NCBI GenBank assembly: GCA_025506515.1
Contig: CM046443.1
Location: 91,139,349-91,203,348 of the forward strand
Direction of reading: 5' to 3'
DNA from: Flaveria trinervia
Taxonomy: Eukaryota > Streptophyta > Magnoliopsida > Asterales > Asteraceae
DNA: 64,000 nucleotides
The translations under genes and the position numbers were made by a program. Below, piece by piece: positions 1 through 10,949 of the stretch. The notes under the pieces were generated by a model. That model ran no database searches, was not told the DNA's origin, and worked only from the letters and a program-made list of their open reading frames with translations. Each line of letters opens with the position of its first letter. Positions within the stretch are counted from its first letter, which is position 1.

Positions 1-699
1 GATATTGGCATAAAATTTATGAAAGGTCAACAAGACTAAAGAGAAAAATATTCATAAAAAGTTTCACTAACTACATAATCATACAACTGAGCAACAACAT
101 GAATAAGTGTTAAAATGATCTTTACTTGATGTAGGATCTTGAATCATTTGATTGTTTGTAGACGACTAGCAGCTTTGGTGTAAACTTCAACATAACAAAG
201 AGAAAATTTGTTCTTCAACACGTTCGTCTATTTCCAAATGTTTAATATTTTTTTCCTATACGTAACCCTCTTCTCCAATATGTAAACTAATGATTTCAGG
301 TGAGTTGTGAAACACACAACCGTACAACAGCGTTCATTCATGAACAAATTTAAAAAAAAACTTGAAGTCACAAGCTCACAATCTGTCGACCAGAAAGATT
401 AAAATTCAATCTTTAAAAGTAATTTTGAATATGACCACCCACGTGTTAAGATTTCAAATTTCATATCTAATGTTACTTTACTCAATGAAATATCTTTTCA
501 AGGTCATCAACAAATCATGGACACTCAAGAGTTATCAATGCAGTTAAACGTTTTTTTGGTATATATTGAAATATATATAGAGATATTACTGGATTGTAAG
601 TCCTCCATTATTAATGTAAACTTAGAAATAGGTATCAAATAAATATTATTCTATGAATTGAAATGTAGAGACATTTCCAAACAAAATCTACATGAAACA
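1..699. other. AT-rich flank without a gene
   Basis: No open reading frame with recognisable composition or motif and no repeat structure is seen here. The stretch ends exactly at the outer edge of the left copia LTR. Confidence 0.5.
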
Positions 700-997
700 T
701 GATAGGTTCAAATGGATTGATCTGTAATTGATATCAAGCAATTGACAATAATATGAACAATGTAATTAAAACAAACAAATATCAAAAAAATTCATAGAGT
801 TTTTGTTGATATTAGATGGATTATAAAGTGCAAATTGAAAGAAAAATATCTAAAGTCTTAACCTGCACATACATAAGCAAGCTTATTTATACTAATAATC
901 AAGAAACAAAAAGGAACATATATTTACACAATAAGTCACTAAATTATGACAAAATTTATCTAAAGACTAAAATGCTAATCTTTCTAGGTTTCTAACA
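700..997 (-). repeat. 3' LTR of the copia element
   Basis: It begins TGATAGG and ends CTAACA on the plus strand, which gives TGTTAG...TATCA on the element's strand, the usual TG...CA ends. It matches 15342-15602 throughout the shared part. A TATTTATA at 884-891 is the minus-strand TATAAATA of the LTR promoter. The purine-rich tract lies directly inside it. Confidence 0.88.
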
Positions 998-3069
998 ATA
1001 CTCCCACCAAGATTCGCATTTGTCTTTAGCAAAAGTAGTCTTCAGGTTCTTCTTTAATCTTGAACATTTTCTTCTCTTTGTATAGAGCTCAAGTTCTCTA
1101 AATGCTTTCTTTATTGAAGACTTGAACTTTCCAGTTAGAATTCCTTGCTCTGGCTTGGAGTCATTAGTCTTAATCTCCATTGCTTCCATCACCAACTATG
1201 TTCTTTTAATAAGCCTGCAATATCAACATTAGCATACATCTCTATTGGTTTTGGATTCATTTTTGTATATATCTCTAATACTCCCTTGCTTGAAATTCTC
1301 ATAAACTCAATATCTTTTATATCTTTCTTCACAATATTTGCATATGCCATTGCCTTCCTCAATGAGATTCTTTCCATAATAGCATTCATTACTTTAATAA
1401 TGGTCAAAAAGTATCTTTGTCATTATCTGCTTCTGCTGATGATACTGCTTCAAAAGTTTGATTGGACAAAAATGAGATATAACTAGGATGAAGGAGTTTG
1501 AGTTCAAATACTCCAAAAAAACTAATCATATCATTATCCCAATCAGTTAAATTCCTTACAAGCTTCATATGAAAAGTAGATGAATCATAAAACCATCTCA
1601 AAATTGGTTTTGATGATTGAGTGCCATCTATAACTTTTAATCCAGGATTTGTTACTTTTTCAAAATACTTACCACTGAATGTCTCTAAGTAACAATCATC
1701 CATAGCCTCACTGGATTCAACTTTCTTTGATTTCTTCTTCATCTTAGCAAAATAGCTTTTGTCTTCTTGGTCAAAATGAGTTTGAAGAAATGCTGGCATT
1801 CTAGATATACCTCTATCAAGCAACTTCACAAAAAATTCTCCCCTTTCAGCCTTTGTAGGATTAATAAGTAATAACTTATGTAATTCTTTCAAAGCTCGCA
1901 CCGGTAAGGCAATGATGCTTGAGTAGAAATGATATACATCACAAATAGCATTAACTCTTTTGATAAGAAAGGCATAAAAAATCTCATCATATTTCCATAC
2001 AATTATTCTTACTTCTTTGGTTTTATTAGTCACAATCATTGCATTTAGCATTTAGAAATTGATTGTCCTATTTGAAGCACATTTCTCACAAGATCTCCAA
2101 CTGATCTAGCTTTATTTCAAAGTTGTTTTTGATCTATAGAAACTTTGTAACCTTTTTTTTCAACATTAGGAAACATATGCATAAGCTCCTTCCTATGTTC
2201 ATGAGTTTTCCTTACCAACTCCATTGACTTAATCTCCTAAGGCTTTAGCATTTTTGTTCTTTTAGTGATTTCAAGATACTGATGGTTATCCATATCCACA
2301 ATAATCATCTTGTTGTACATCTTCTCAGTTTCTTGGAAACTCCTCACCAACCTTCTTAAGGACTCACCTTAAAGCTTATTCAATCTTTTCCTTGGATAAT
2401 TCCTTGACTGCAACCATATTCTCAGAGCAGGTATGCTCATATCATCAGGGTTTGGGTGGTGCAATTCTGTCATAGGAACATCATCAATATTTATGCTTTC
2501 ATTCAAAGGTTTCTATTCTCCATGCTCAAGCCTTATCTCATTTGGATCTGCTGGAGCTGACGACTCTACAAACATGCATTTCTCATACTCTTCAATAATC
2601 TGAGTCACTGTCAGTCCATCCAAATAAACTCTGTTATATTTCTTCCTGATCAGATAATTGTATCTGTCTTCAAAGTCCATAGGAATATCATCTTGAGTCT
2701 TTTCAATTGGATAATCAGCAATGTCAAATACATCTTCATCTTCAAGCACTTCATCATACCATTCATTAGGTAAATCTGACTCTATATCATCTAGTGCTTC
2801 AATCCTTTGTTGCATTTCTGTTTCTTCTATATTCTCAATTGGATCAACAGTCTTTTGAACTTTAGAAGGAATAGAAGAGGTTTCAACTTTATCCATTTTC
2901 CTTTTTCTACTTCAGTATACTTTCCGGTTGTAGTTTCTTGAGATTCTTGAACAATTTCTTCTTCAACAACAATCACTTCACTTTCCTTCACGGGATCTTT
3001 CAAACTTTCTTTTAACATCTCAATTTTCTCAAACATTTTCTTAACTTTTTCTTCAAGTTTTGACATCAT
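992..3069 (-). pseudogene. Copia accessory gene, C-terminal two thirds (unknown function)
   Basis: Four overlapping or adjacent minus-strand frames cover this span: 3069-2827, 2896-2513, 2051-1404 and 1407-992 in two pieces. Short gaps and frame changes between them fit one long reading frame broken by small indels. The first piece is Lys/Glu-rich and looks coiled-coil-like. The second is acidic, with DDIESDLPNEW-type composition. The 2051-1404 piece is 215 codons, mixed and globular in character, with no motif I recognise. The last piece is basic. The final codons encode SWWEYC and the stop TAG uses bases of the LTR start TGTTAG. No signal peptide or membrane segment is evident, so I see no support for calling it an envelope gene. 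Function unknown; its position after pol is that of the extra ORF of Sirevirus-type elements. Confidence 0.6.
998..1011 (-). other. Polypurine tract of the copia element
   Basis: On the element's strand this reads CTTGGTGGGAGTAT and abuts the TG of the 3' LTR. It is where plus-strand DNA synthesis is primed. It is also coding: the last codons of the extra gene run through it. Confidence 0.75.
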
Positions 3070-3112
3070 AAAATTCTTCTTTTGATCACTTTTTTTAACA
3101 TTTCATTTTTTT

Positions 3113-3754
3113 CTAGAACCTTTCAATTTCTTCATTCTGAGATACAATCTTTGACTTTAACTCGTAAAGTTCATCAGAATCATCATCCAGTTCAGTTTGA
3201 ATACAAACATATCTTAATTGTTTAATCTCTTGTTCTTTTTCTTCAATAATCATAACTTCAGGACTTTGAGATTGTACAGCAGAAATAACATTATCTGTAA
3301 TTGGCTCAGACCATAAAGTATCAAAATCAAATGCTTGATCAAAATCAACAGTCTCAATATCTACATTTTCAACTTGATCATCATCTTGTTGATCATTCAT
3401 TTCAGTATCAACACCATCATCGACATTTCTTTCCTCTTCATTATCATCTCTATGATCAGAGATTGTTTGTTCACTATCCATATCTTGAATAGTTTCTTCA
3501 TTACCACCTTCTATTTCATCTCCTTGATCATTACCTTGATCATCATCATCATCATCATCATTGTGATCATCGTTATCATCATCATTGTTATCATCCTCAA
3601 CATGATCTTCTTCATCATTATCATCCTCTTCAAATTCTTCAACAACTTCTTCCATAACATCTTCACTAAGATCATTAGGATTCACATGCTCATCCTCTGT
3701 CAAATGAAAGTGTTGTTGATTAATATCAACAATGTGATCAACTACATTCCTCAT
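3113..3754 (-). CDS. Copia accessory gene, highly acidic middle segment
   Basis: This is an uninterrupted 213-codon frame. Residues about 25-110 are almost pure Asp/Glu/Asn/His in low-complexity runs encoded by imperfect GAT/GAA triplet repeats. The C-terminal part returns to mixed sequence with short heptad-like stretches. It follows the YPRFLQ domain and precedes the Lys/Glu-rich segment on the same strand, so it is probably an internal piece of the same accessory protein and not a separate gene. The methionine at its start follows a stop and may not be a true start. A role in binding basic proteins such as histones or nucleocapsid is possible from charge alone, but that is speculation. Confidence 0.5.
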   Translation of the reverse strand: MRNVVDHIVDINQQHFHLTEDEHVNPNDLSEDVMEEVVEEFEEDDNDEEDHVEDDNNDDDNDDHNDDDDDDDQGNDQGDEIEGGNEETIQDMDSEQTISDHRDDNEEERNVDDGVDTEMNDQQDDDQVENVDIETVDFDQAFDFDTLWSEPITDNVISAVQSQSPEVMIIEEKEQEIKQLRYVCIQTELDDDSDELYELKSKIVSQNEEIERF

Positions 3755-3852
3755 TTACTCAAATAAAGGAACATTTTCAGCACCAGTGATCACTACTAGC
3801 CTCTCGTACACCACCTCAGACATATGCTCTAAATAAAGTCTTTCACCTTATA

Positions 3853-4500
3853 CTACATAGACATGTATGTCTGGGTATTCTTCACCTGGAGAAATCTTGG
3901 ATACATCAAGTACTTATTCCTTTTTCCCTTCTCCAAGTTTAATATGAATCCATTCATGATCCATTTAGCCATGTTAAATCTTTTGTTAGTGGCTATGGCT
4001 ACTATAGGAGATGCTATATCAACTGGAAATAAGTTCCATCCTGCACTTCTTTTTGACATGCAGTGTTGAAATATATAACATAGCAGCTTCTAGTGATTGT
4101 GAACTCGTGCTCTAAAGAATTGCTTCTTTGGGAATTGATTGGGTGACCCATCTGCATAAATATCTCTCTACACTCATTGAAAGTGTACCTAGATAAATCT
4201 TGATCTTCATTTTCACCCAATCTTAATGCAGATATGATAGGATCTTCAGATACTTCAATCATTCTGTCATTAGAATAAATCATCTTACAACTTTTCTTCT
4301 ATGATCATCTAACTCAATTTCTGCAGTTCTCTAGAACTTTTAATCAGTCTCTCATATATAGCAGGTCTAGCCCACATAGCATAGACATATTTGGTTCTTA
4401 GCAGAAATCTGATCATATCTTCATATCCATTAGCTTCCCTATCATCCTCATTAAGAAATGCAACAACATTGTGCTTTGGCTCAAACTTTAGAATCTTCAT
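3853..4500 (-). pseudogene. Copia accessory gene, N-terminal YPRFLQ-type domain
   Basis: Three minus-strand pieces (4500-4309, 4283-4014, 4059-3853) form the start of the extra gene. The third piece carries SKRSAGWNLFPVDIASPIVA, then ATNKRFNMAKWIMNGFI and finally KYLMYPRFLQ. I recall the same block order (SKS..WDQIP..IA, N.K.NFSK.I..GM, KF.MYPRF) in proteins annotated from Asteraceae copia elements downstream of RNase H. The second piece contains the matching GH...F..E block before it. The function of this domain is unknown to me. The piece boundaries reflect small frameshifts. The start Met at 4500 follows a long non-coding stretch and could be secondary if an upstream exon existed. Confidence 0.6.
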
Positions 4501-7439
4501 CTGTCAATCAAAAGAAACATGATTTAGTATGAAGGTTTTCAACTCATTTAAGTTTTTATCAAATGTTTAGAAATGAATAAATCCTTCACTAACTTTTAAG
4601 TTTTCTTAATAAAATTTTATATTTTAAAATTTGATTAATTTTAATAAAATTCAATGATTTGAAATTATTATTTAATGATTTAACCAAATTTTAAGATATA
4701 TAATCAACTAAGAGATTTGTTTCTATTTGATTTGGATATACATTTGAATTTGATAAATAACAGTTAATTTTTTATTTGAAAAGCAATATGTCGATTCATT
4801 TCAAGTTTATTATTTTATTATTATTTTAACTCTAAAGCTCATTGAATCATTAAAATTTTTTTGTGATGAAAATCTTGTTTTGATGATGTTAACATGTTCG
4901 CAATTCATTATCATTAACAATTTCAAGTTCCATTTGTAACAAACAATCACAAGTAATCAACTATTTCAGATTTATTCAAGATATTAGGGTTCGAACGCCC
5001 AAATAGGGTTCAAATGCTCGATTGATTTTGATGTTTTACACACTGATTTGATGATATAAACTCATGATGCTAATCGTAATCACTGATATTACCTTATACG
5101 ATCAGACAATCTTGGTAGAACTAAGTAATCAATGTGTATTTTAGTGAGTCGGAACTTTAAGAACAAGAACAGAGAGAATGAGAGTAAAATTTTCGAATGA
5201 AATAAACTTCTGTGTAAGTGTTGAATTTATACAAGTATAAAAACCATTAGACGCATTACAACTATTTAGGCGCATGACCGCTATTTGGACGCATGAGGTT
5301 TAGGCGCATTGGCACTGTTCAGGCATATTACCCCTGTTCAAGCGTATGAACCTTAGACACATGAGTTACACTTGGTTAGATTTTGATCAAAAACATATAG
5401 GCGCATTTGCACTATACAGGCGCATGAGCATTGTACACGCGCATGAGCACTGCTTAGGCGCATGAGCACTGTTCAGGCGCATGAGCACTGTTCAGGCGCA
5501 TGAGCACTGTTCAGGCGCATGAGCACTGTTCAGGCGCATGAGCACTGTTCAGGTGCATGACCTATAATGAAACGCCTAACACTTAGAATTCTAAATTTGA
5601 GATGTTTGGTACTGTTTAGGTGCATGAGATTTTGCAAAACGCTCAACACTTAACCAGGAATTTTAGACTTATGGTCACTGTTTAGACGCATGAGGATTAC
5701 TCAAAACATCTAACACTTATCATAAAATTAAAATTTCATCATGCAACTGAACATAGACTAATAGACATTGTTTAGGCGCATGAGACATTCATACGTCTAA
5801 CACTTATATAAATTTCTGATACTTTATTCAAATCACAATTTTGATCAATTTCAATGTTCTTCAAAAATATTCAAACTTTGGTCAAATTTTGAACAATTTA
5901 CTAAGGCTTTGACTATTTGACCAAAACTTTGACTTTTTGACCAAAATTTTGACTTTTTGCCCAAAATTTTGACTTTTGACCTTTTTATTTTTAATTCATT
6001 TCCTGTCATTTTAGTCTAAAAAATTTCATAAAATAACAAACATTCTTAATTCTTTGCAAGAAGCTTTTCAACATTTTTAAAAATCTTTTTAGGTTCATTT
6101 TTAAACATTTCAAACACACATAAGCTTTGAATATTTTTCATCATCCTTTTTTTTATCCAAACATTTATTTTGATAAACACTTTTTCAACTTTACTCCCCC
6201 TAAACTTTCAAGTTTTCAAACTTAGAAGTTTATAAAAGTTGAGAGTTAAAGTAAAATCATTCATTATTAATAGCTTGCACACAAAAAAATCATTCAAAAA
6301 TCAAAATGAAGCAGAATAAAATTCTACACATTGAATTATATGCCTGCAGTAAGATCATATCAGATAATAATCAGCACATTGAAATAAAAAAATTATGAAT
6401 AGTCATAGACAATGATTAAATCCTGATCAAGTGTGTTCCAGGTCAGTGTTACCACAACAAAAGAGACACGAGACCTAAGGACAGACAATGACTGCTTTGG
6501 CAAAATAATCAGTACACTTACTTTTTCAATTCCTGGATTTATTAAGGTTGGATTAGATATGACATTATGTAATCCACACTTAGACATAGAGAGTTCAACC
6601 CTCGTCAAGGTATGCAAGTAAACACTTTTACATAACTTAAAAACCTGTCATATATGTATACCAGATCTCATGTTTAGGTCAATGAGAGAATCATCATGGT
6701 TAAACCAGTTTATAATCTCCAAGAAAACCACCATGGATAAGCTATTAGGTAGTCCCCGAATCCATTTCATAAAGAAAAAGACAGAGATGATTCATAAGAA
6801 TCATAGGGCATCCATTTTGGACTTTAGAAAGGATTGTGCACATTGGCATCTTTTGTATTTGGTGAGAATATCCAGGTCTGTAATGACTTACAACAGAGGA
6901 TACCTCGTCACTTCAGGTCTATCATGACTCATAACAAAGAAGTGAACAGATGCAGTAAACAGATCTCATGGTTACACATATTGTGTCAAGATGTGAGATT
7001 ATGACTTGACAAGCAATCAATCAGAAAAGTCAATACAACTATTTAGTACTAAGATGTACACACACAAATGCATAGATGATTTAGTTCAATCACAAGAATC
7101 TACTTTTTTAGTATAATTACATGATCTTGCCTGCAAATCATAGCTGATCATGTCAGACTTTATTAACGAGTGAAGTATGCCACTGATTAAACTGATGTAC
7201 TATCATTTCCCACAAATTGCAAAAGCATATTCAATCCTAACACTTATAACTACTAAACTATATTTTTATATTTTCATTTTATAATTTTCTTTTTGTTTTT
7301 TCATTTTCTGATGTTGTATTTTCTTTTTCATTTATAACACACACACAATATACATAATCAGGCAGTTAACTTTGACAGTTTAACTTTTAATTTGTTTAAG
7401 AAAATGAGGGAGGGTTATTATCATTTTGAAAAAGATGAA
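4501..7439. other. Long non-coding spacer between pol and the accessory gene
   Basis: About 2.9 kb of AT-rich internal copia sequence without a credible frame on either strand. It contains the GCGCATGA array at 5250-5790, a run of short GACTTTTTGACC-like repeats near 5880-5980, and otherwise unremarkable sequence. Such a spacer could carry a promoter or splice acceptor for the accessory gene, but I cannot point to one. Confidence 0.5.
5250..5790 (-). repeat. 19-bp tandem array, GCGCATGA core (copia, 3' side)
   Basis: Imperfect copies of TTCAGGCGCATGAGCACTG occur from about 5250. Five consecutive nearly identical 19-bp units lie around 5453-5550, and degenerate single copies continue to about 5790. 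Read on the minus strand the unit is CAGTGCTCATGCGCCTGAA. Related arrays occur in the element's leader (opposite orientation) and in the LTRs of the gypsy elements. Confidence 0.85.
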
Positions 7440-8990
7440 TCAATTTTCAACATGATTAATAAGACCAATTGACTCAACTAAATACTCAAACCTTCCTGGT
7501 AAGAAAGCTTTGGTAAACAAATCAGCCAATTGTTTTTCTGTTGATATCTGAATCAAAATGATTACACCTTTTTCAGAGTTGTCTTTGAGAAAATGATATC
7601 GAATCTCCATATGTTTTGTTTTAGAATGTTGGATAGGATTAGCAGTAATAAACATAGCAGCAGTGTTATCAATGTAAATAGGGGTTTTAAGAAAATTGAA
7701 CCTGTAATCCAGTAGTTGATTTTGCAACCAGAGGATTTGAGAACATCCAGGCGGTAATGTACTCAGCTTCTGCAGTTGAGACTGAGACATTGTATGTTTC
7801 TTACATTGTCATGAGACTAATCGAGGACCTAAAAACTGACAACCACCCGTGGTAGATTTTCTATCTTGACAACATCCCTCATAATCACTATTAGTATGTC
7901 CATGTAAATCAAAGTTTCCTTCATAAGGATACCATAGCCCTAGGGATGGTTTTCCTTTGAGATATTTGAATATGCGTTTGATAGCGATAAGGTGAGATTC
8001 CTTCGGGTCTGATTGATGCCTTGCACAGACACAAACAACATACATTATGTTAGGTCTAGATGTAGTTAAATACATCAAAGATCCAATCAAAGATCTGTAT
8101 AATGTTTGGTCTATTGATTTTCCTTTGGGATCAAGATCAATCTTGGTGTTTATGTCAGTTGAAGTTCTAATGGATTGACAATCTTGTAGCTTAAATTTCT
8201 TCAATAGCTTATCGACAAACTTCACTTGATTAATGAAGATGCCATCTGATTGTGTAACTTTCAATCCAAGAAAGAATTGATTTCTCCCATAGAACTCATC
8301 TGGAAACGAGATTTCATGATTTCTTCAAATTCTGAACAGAGTTTCTGACCGGTTGATCCAAAGATGATATCATCCACATACACTTGTACACAGAGAAGAT
8401 CAGATGCATCCTTCTTGATGATAAAGTAGGATCAGTCTTCCCTCGTGTATATTCATGTTAGAGCAAGTGCTGGGACAATGTTTGATACCAGATTGTTGGG
8501 GCTTGATGTAGACCATATAGAGCTTTGCTGAGCTTGTACACATGATGAGGAAATTCAGCATCTTCAAAACCTTGAGGTTGCTTAACATACACATCATCGG
8601 TGATTGGTCCATGCAAAAATGTACCCTTAACATCCATTTGATAGACTTTGAATTTCATATAAGAAGCATATGCCAGGAAGACCCGAATTGCTTCTAGTCT
8701 TGCAACTGCAGCAAACACTTCTTCATAATCTATTCCTTCTTCCTGAGTGTATCCTTGAGCTACTAATCGAGCTTTGTTTCGAATGATTATTCCTCAGTCA
8801 TCTGATTTGTTTCTGAATAACCATTTTGTGCCAATGACATTCTCTCCTTCAGGTAAATCCACCAGATTCCACACTTCTTGTCTTCTAAAATGTAATAATT
8901 CCTCTTGTATTGCTTCAATCCAACTATTGTCCTTCAAAGCTTTAGTAATGTTTTTAGGGATCATTTGAGAAAGAAAACATGAGTACAAGC
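7440..8990 (-). pseudogene. Copia reverse transcriptase and RNase H, broken
   Basis: Reading down the minus strand: 8988-8794 holds the RT start (EAIQEELLHF, GTKWLFRNK), 8718-8458 continues with MDVKGTFLHG and KLSKALYGLHQAP, the YVDDIIFGST catalytic block is readable at about 8350-8385 in another frame, and 8264-7809 carries LYRSLIGSLMYLT, RPNI and the GGCQFLG block. RNase H ends with IDNTAA, SKTKHMEIRYHFL and ADLFTKA at 7790-7440. These are the standard copia RT and RNase H motifs in order. The protein normally copies the element RNA to DNA inside cytoplasmic particles. Several frameshifts and stops separate the pieces, so no functional enzyme is encoded. Confidence 0.85.
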
Positions 8991-9028
8991 AAACATTTGC
9001 TCGTTTAGAGTGACATCATGTTGTTCTT

Positions 9029-10396
9029 TCATTTAAAGGACCAATACTCTAAGAGATGGGATGTCTCTTGTGAATGCGAGTAGTTGGAATCTCTTCTTGT
9101 TAAACATTCACATCCAGAGTAGATTGGTTCAGGTTGGAGATTTGTTGTAAAAAGTTGAGGAATATGAAATACAATTTGGAACTTGAGTTGGAGAATTGAC
9201 AAAGTAATCAAATTGTCATTCATATCTATATCTCCGGATACATATGAAATTCTAGACTCAGGATGGTGAATTTCTGGACCATAATTAGGAATAGGTTGAG
9301 AATCATCAGAATCTTCAGGAACTAGTTGATGCTCAAGATTTTATTGCTCAAGATTCTCTGTAGAGAATAGAGGGTCTCTTGCAAAAGAGAAAAATGGATA
9401 ATCTGGGCTTGAATCATCCATATCGTCTGAATCAGAATCTTCACTGAAGGTTTGAAGATCTCCTGCTAGTTTCCTGTTGACATATGAAGATTCAAATAGA
9501 TTAGAATTAAATGAGTTTGCTAATGAATTTAAATCAAATAACCACTTTGGACCATTTGCAACTAATGGAAAGGAGTTTTCAGGGAACTTAACATTGTATG
9601 TTTCAATGATAACATTCGTCTTAGAGTTATAAACTCTATACGCTTTCCAAGCGGACGAATATCCAAGAAAGAATCCATCATCAGACTTTGAATCAAATTT
9701 GCCAAGATGGTCATTTGAATTTAAAATCAATACAGGACATCCAAAATATTAAGAAAATAAATATTGGGTTTCCTGCCAAACATTAACTCATATGGAGTTT
9801 GTTGTTTGTCCTTAACCAACAGAGTATGATTTTGAATAAAACAGGCTGTTGATATTGTTTTATCCCAGAATGTGATAGGAATCATTGCATCAGCTAAAAT
9901 TGCTCGAGCAGCTTTAATCAACGTTCTGTTCTTCCTTTCTGCAACTTTATTTCGTTGTGGAGTTCGAGGAGCATTGAACTGATGAGCTATTCCTTTTGCT
10001 GCACAAAAACTGTCAATATTAGCATTTTTAAATTCGGTTCCATTATCACTTCTGATTATTTTAACTTTTTGATCTAATTAATTTTCCATTTAATGATAAA
10101 CACTTTTAAAAGATCAGTTGTTTTAGATTTTGTACGAAGAAAAAAAACCAAGAAAATCATGTATAATCATCAATGATGACTAAACAATACGATTTCTTCC
10201 TGATACTCAATATGTTTACAGGATCAAATAGATCCATGTGTAACATTTGTAATGGTTTTGAATTTGAGTTTATTTGTTTGGTCTTATAAGACGCTCCATG
10301 ATGTTTTCCTTTCAAAAATGCTTTGCAGAGGTCATAAGTTGAGAACTTCTTTGAAGAAATTCTAATAACATGGTTTTCTGCTGTAAGTTTATTCAT
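9029..10396 (-). pseudogene. Copia integrase, broken
   Basis: The pre-catalytic block KGKHHGASYKTKQ and LHMDLFDPV...CLVIIDDYT lie at 10396-10157, giving the first catalytic Asp. SDNGTEFKNA with the second Asp is readable near 10020-10065, and ERKNRTLIKAARAILAD with the Glu is near 9890-9950. PYELMFGRKP and the DHLGKFD...GFFLGYS block follow at 9921-9341. The family inserts the cDNA into chromosomal DNA. The pieces lie in different frames and the Asp and Glu blocks are not joined in one frame. Confidence 0.82.
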
Positions 10397-10862
10397 GTTC
10401 TTGAAGTTTGAGTGACCGATACATCTATGCCAAAGCTGGCTTTCATCATTAGATGCTCGAGCAATAAGATAGTTGTTTTTGTAGACGGATCAACTTGTGA
10501 CATGTCTAGTTTGTAAACATCTATGTCATGAACAGCTTGGACAACAACCCACTCTTTGTTGATCTGAAACCCTGGCTTTAAAATATAACAAAAAGAATCA
10601 TCAAATAAGGTAGAGTAAAATTTATCGCATATTTGTGAAACACTCAAAAGTTTACAATTCAATTGTTCACAGAAGTTGACTTTGTCAAACTTATTATTCC
10701 ATTACATATCGTTCCTTCACCGGTTATCTTTCCTCCTGAATCTCCATCAAACGCCACATGAGTACCATATTTTTGCTTAAAATCTTGAAGCAAGGCTTGA
10801 TTTCCTGTCATGTGCGGCCACACCCACTGTCAATATACCATGTGTTTACTGGTCTCCGTGGG
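10393..10862 (-). pseudogene. Copia protease and pre-integrase region, broken
   Basis: The aspartic protease signature WYIDSGC is readable on the minus strand at about 10810-10850. The following HMTG motif is disrupted by a small deletion that brings in a TGA. The downstream block at 10662-10393 (NCKLLSVSQICDK, then YKLDMSQV) is the GAG-pre-integrase region found between protease and integrase. It would normally be cleaved from the polyprotein by the protease itself. Confidence 0.75.
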
Positions 10863-10949
10863 TGTACCTGCATGCAAGAATATTTAAGATGAGTTAGTAA
10901 CCCAAGCCGAAATGGTCTTGGGCTTTCCAAATTTAGCAACTATGGTAAA

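Noticed and set aside
3335..3766. Ile-rich membrane-like 143-residue frame on the plus strand
   Set aside because: It is the antisense reading of the GAT-repeat acidic stretch of the copia accessory gene.
992..4500. Envelope gene giving the copia element a virus-like character
   Set aside because: No signal peptide, transmembrane segment or furin-like site is visible in any frame of this region, so I describe it only as an accessory gene of unknown function.
5400..5570. CRISPR-like array
   Set aside because: The 19-bp units abut without unique spacers, and this is plant retroelement DNA. It is a minisatellite.
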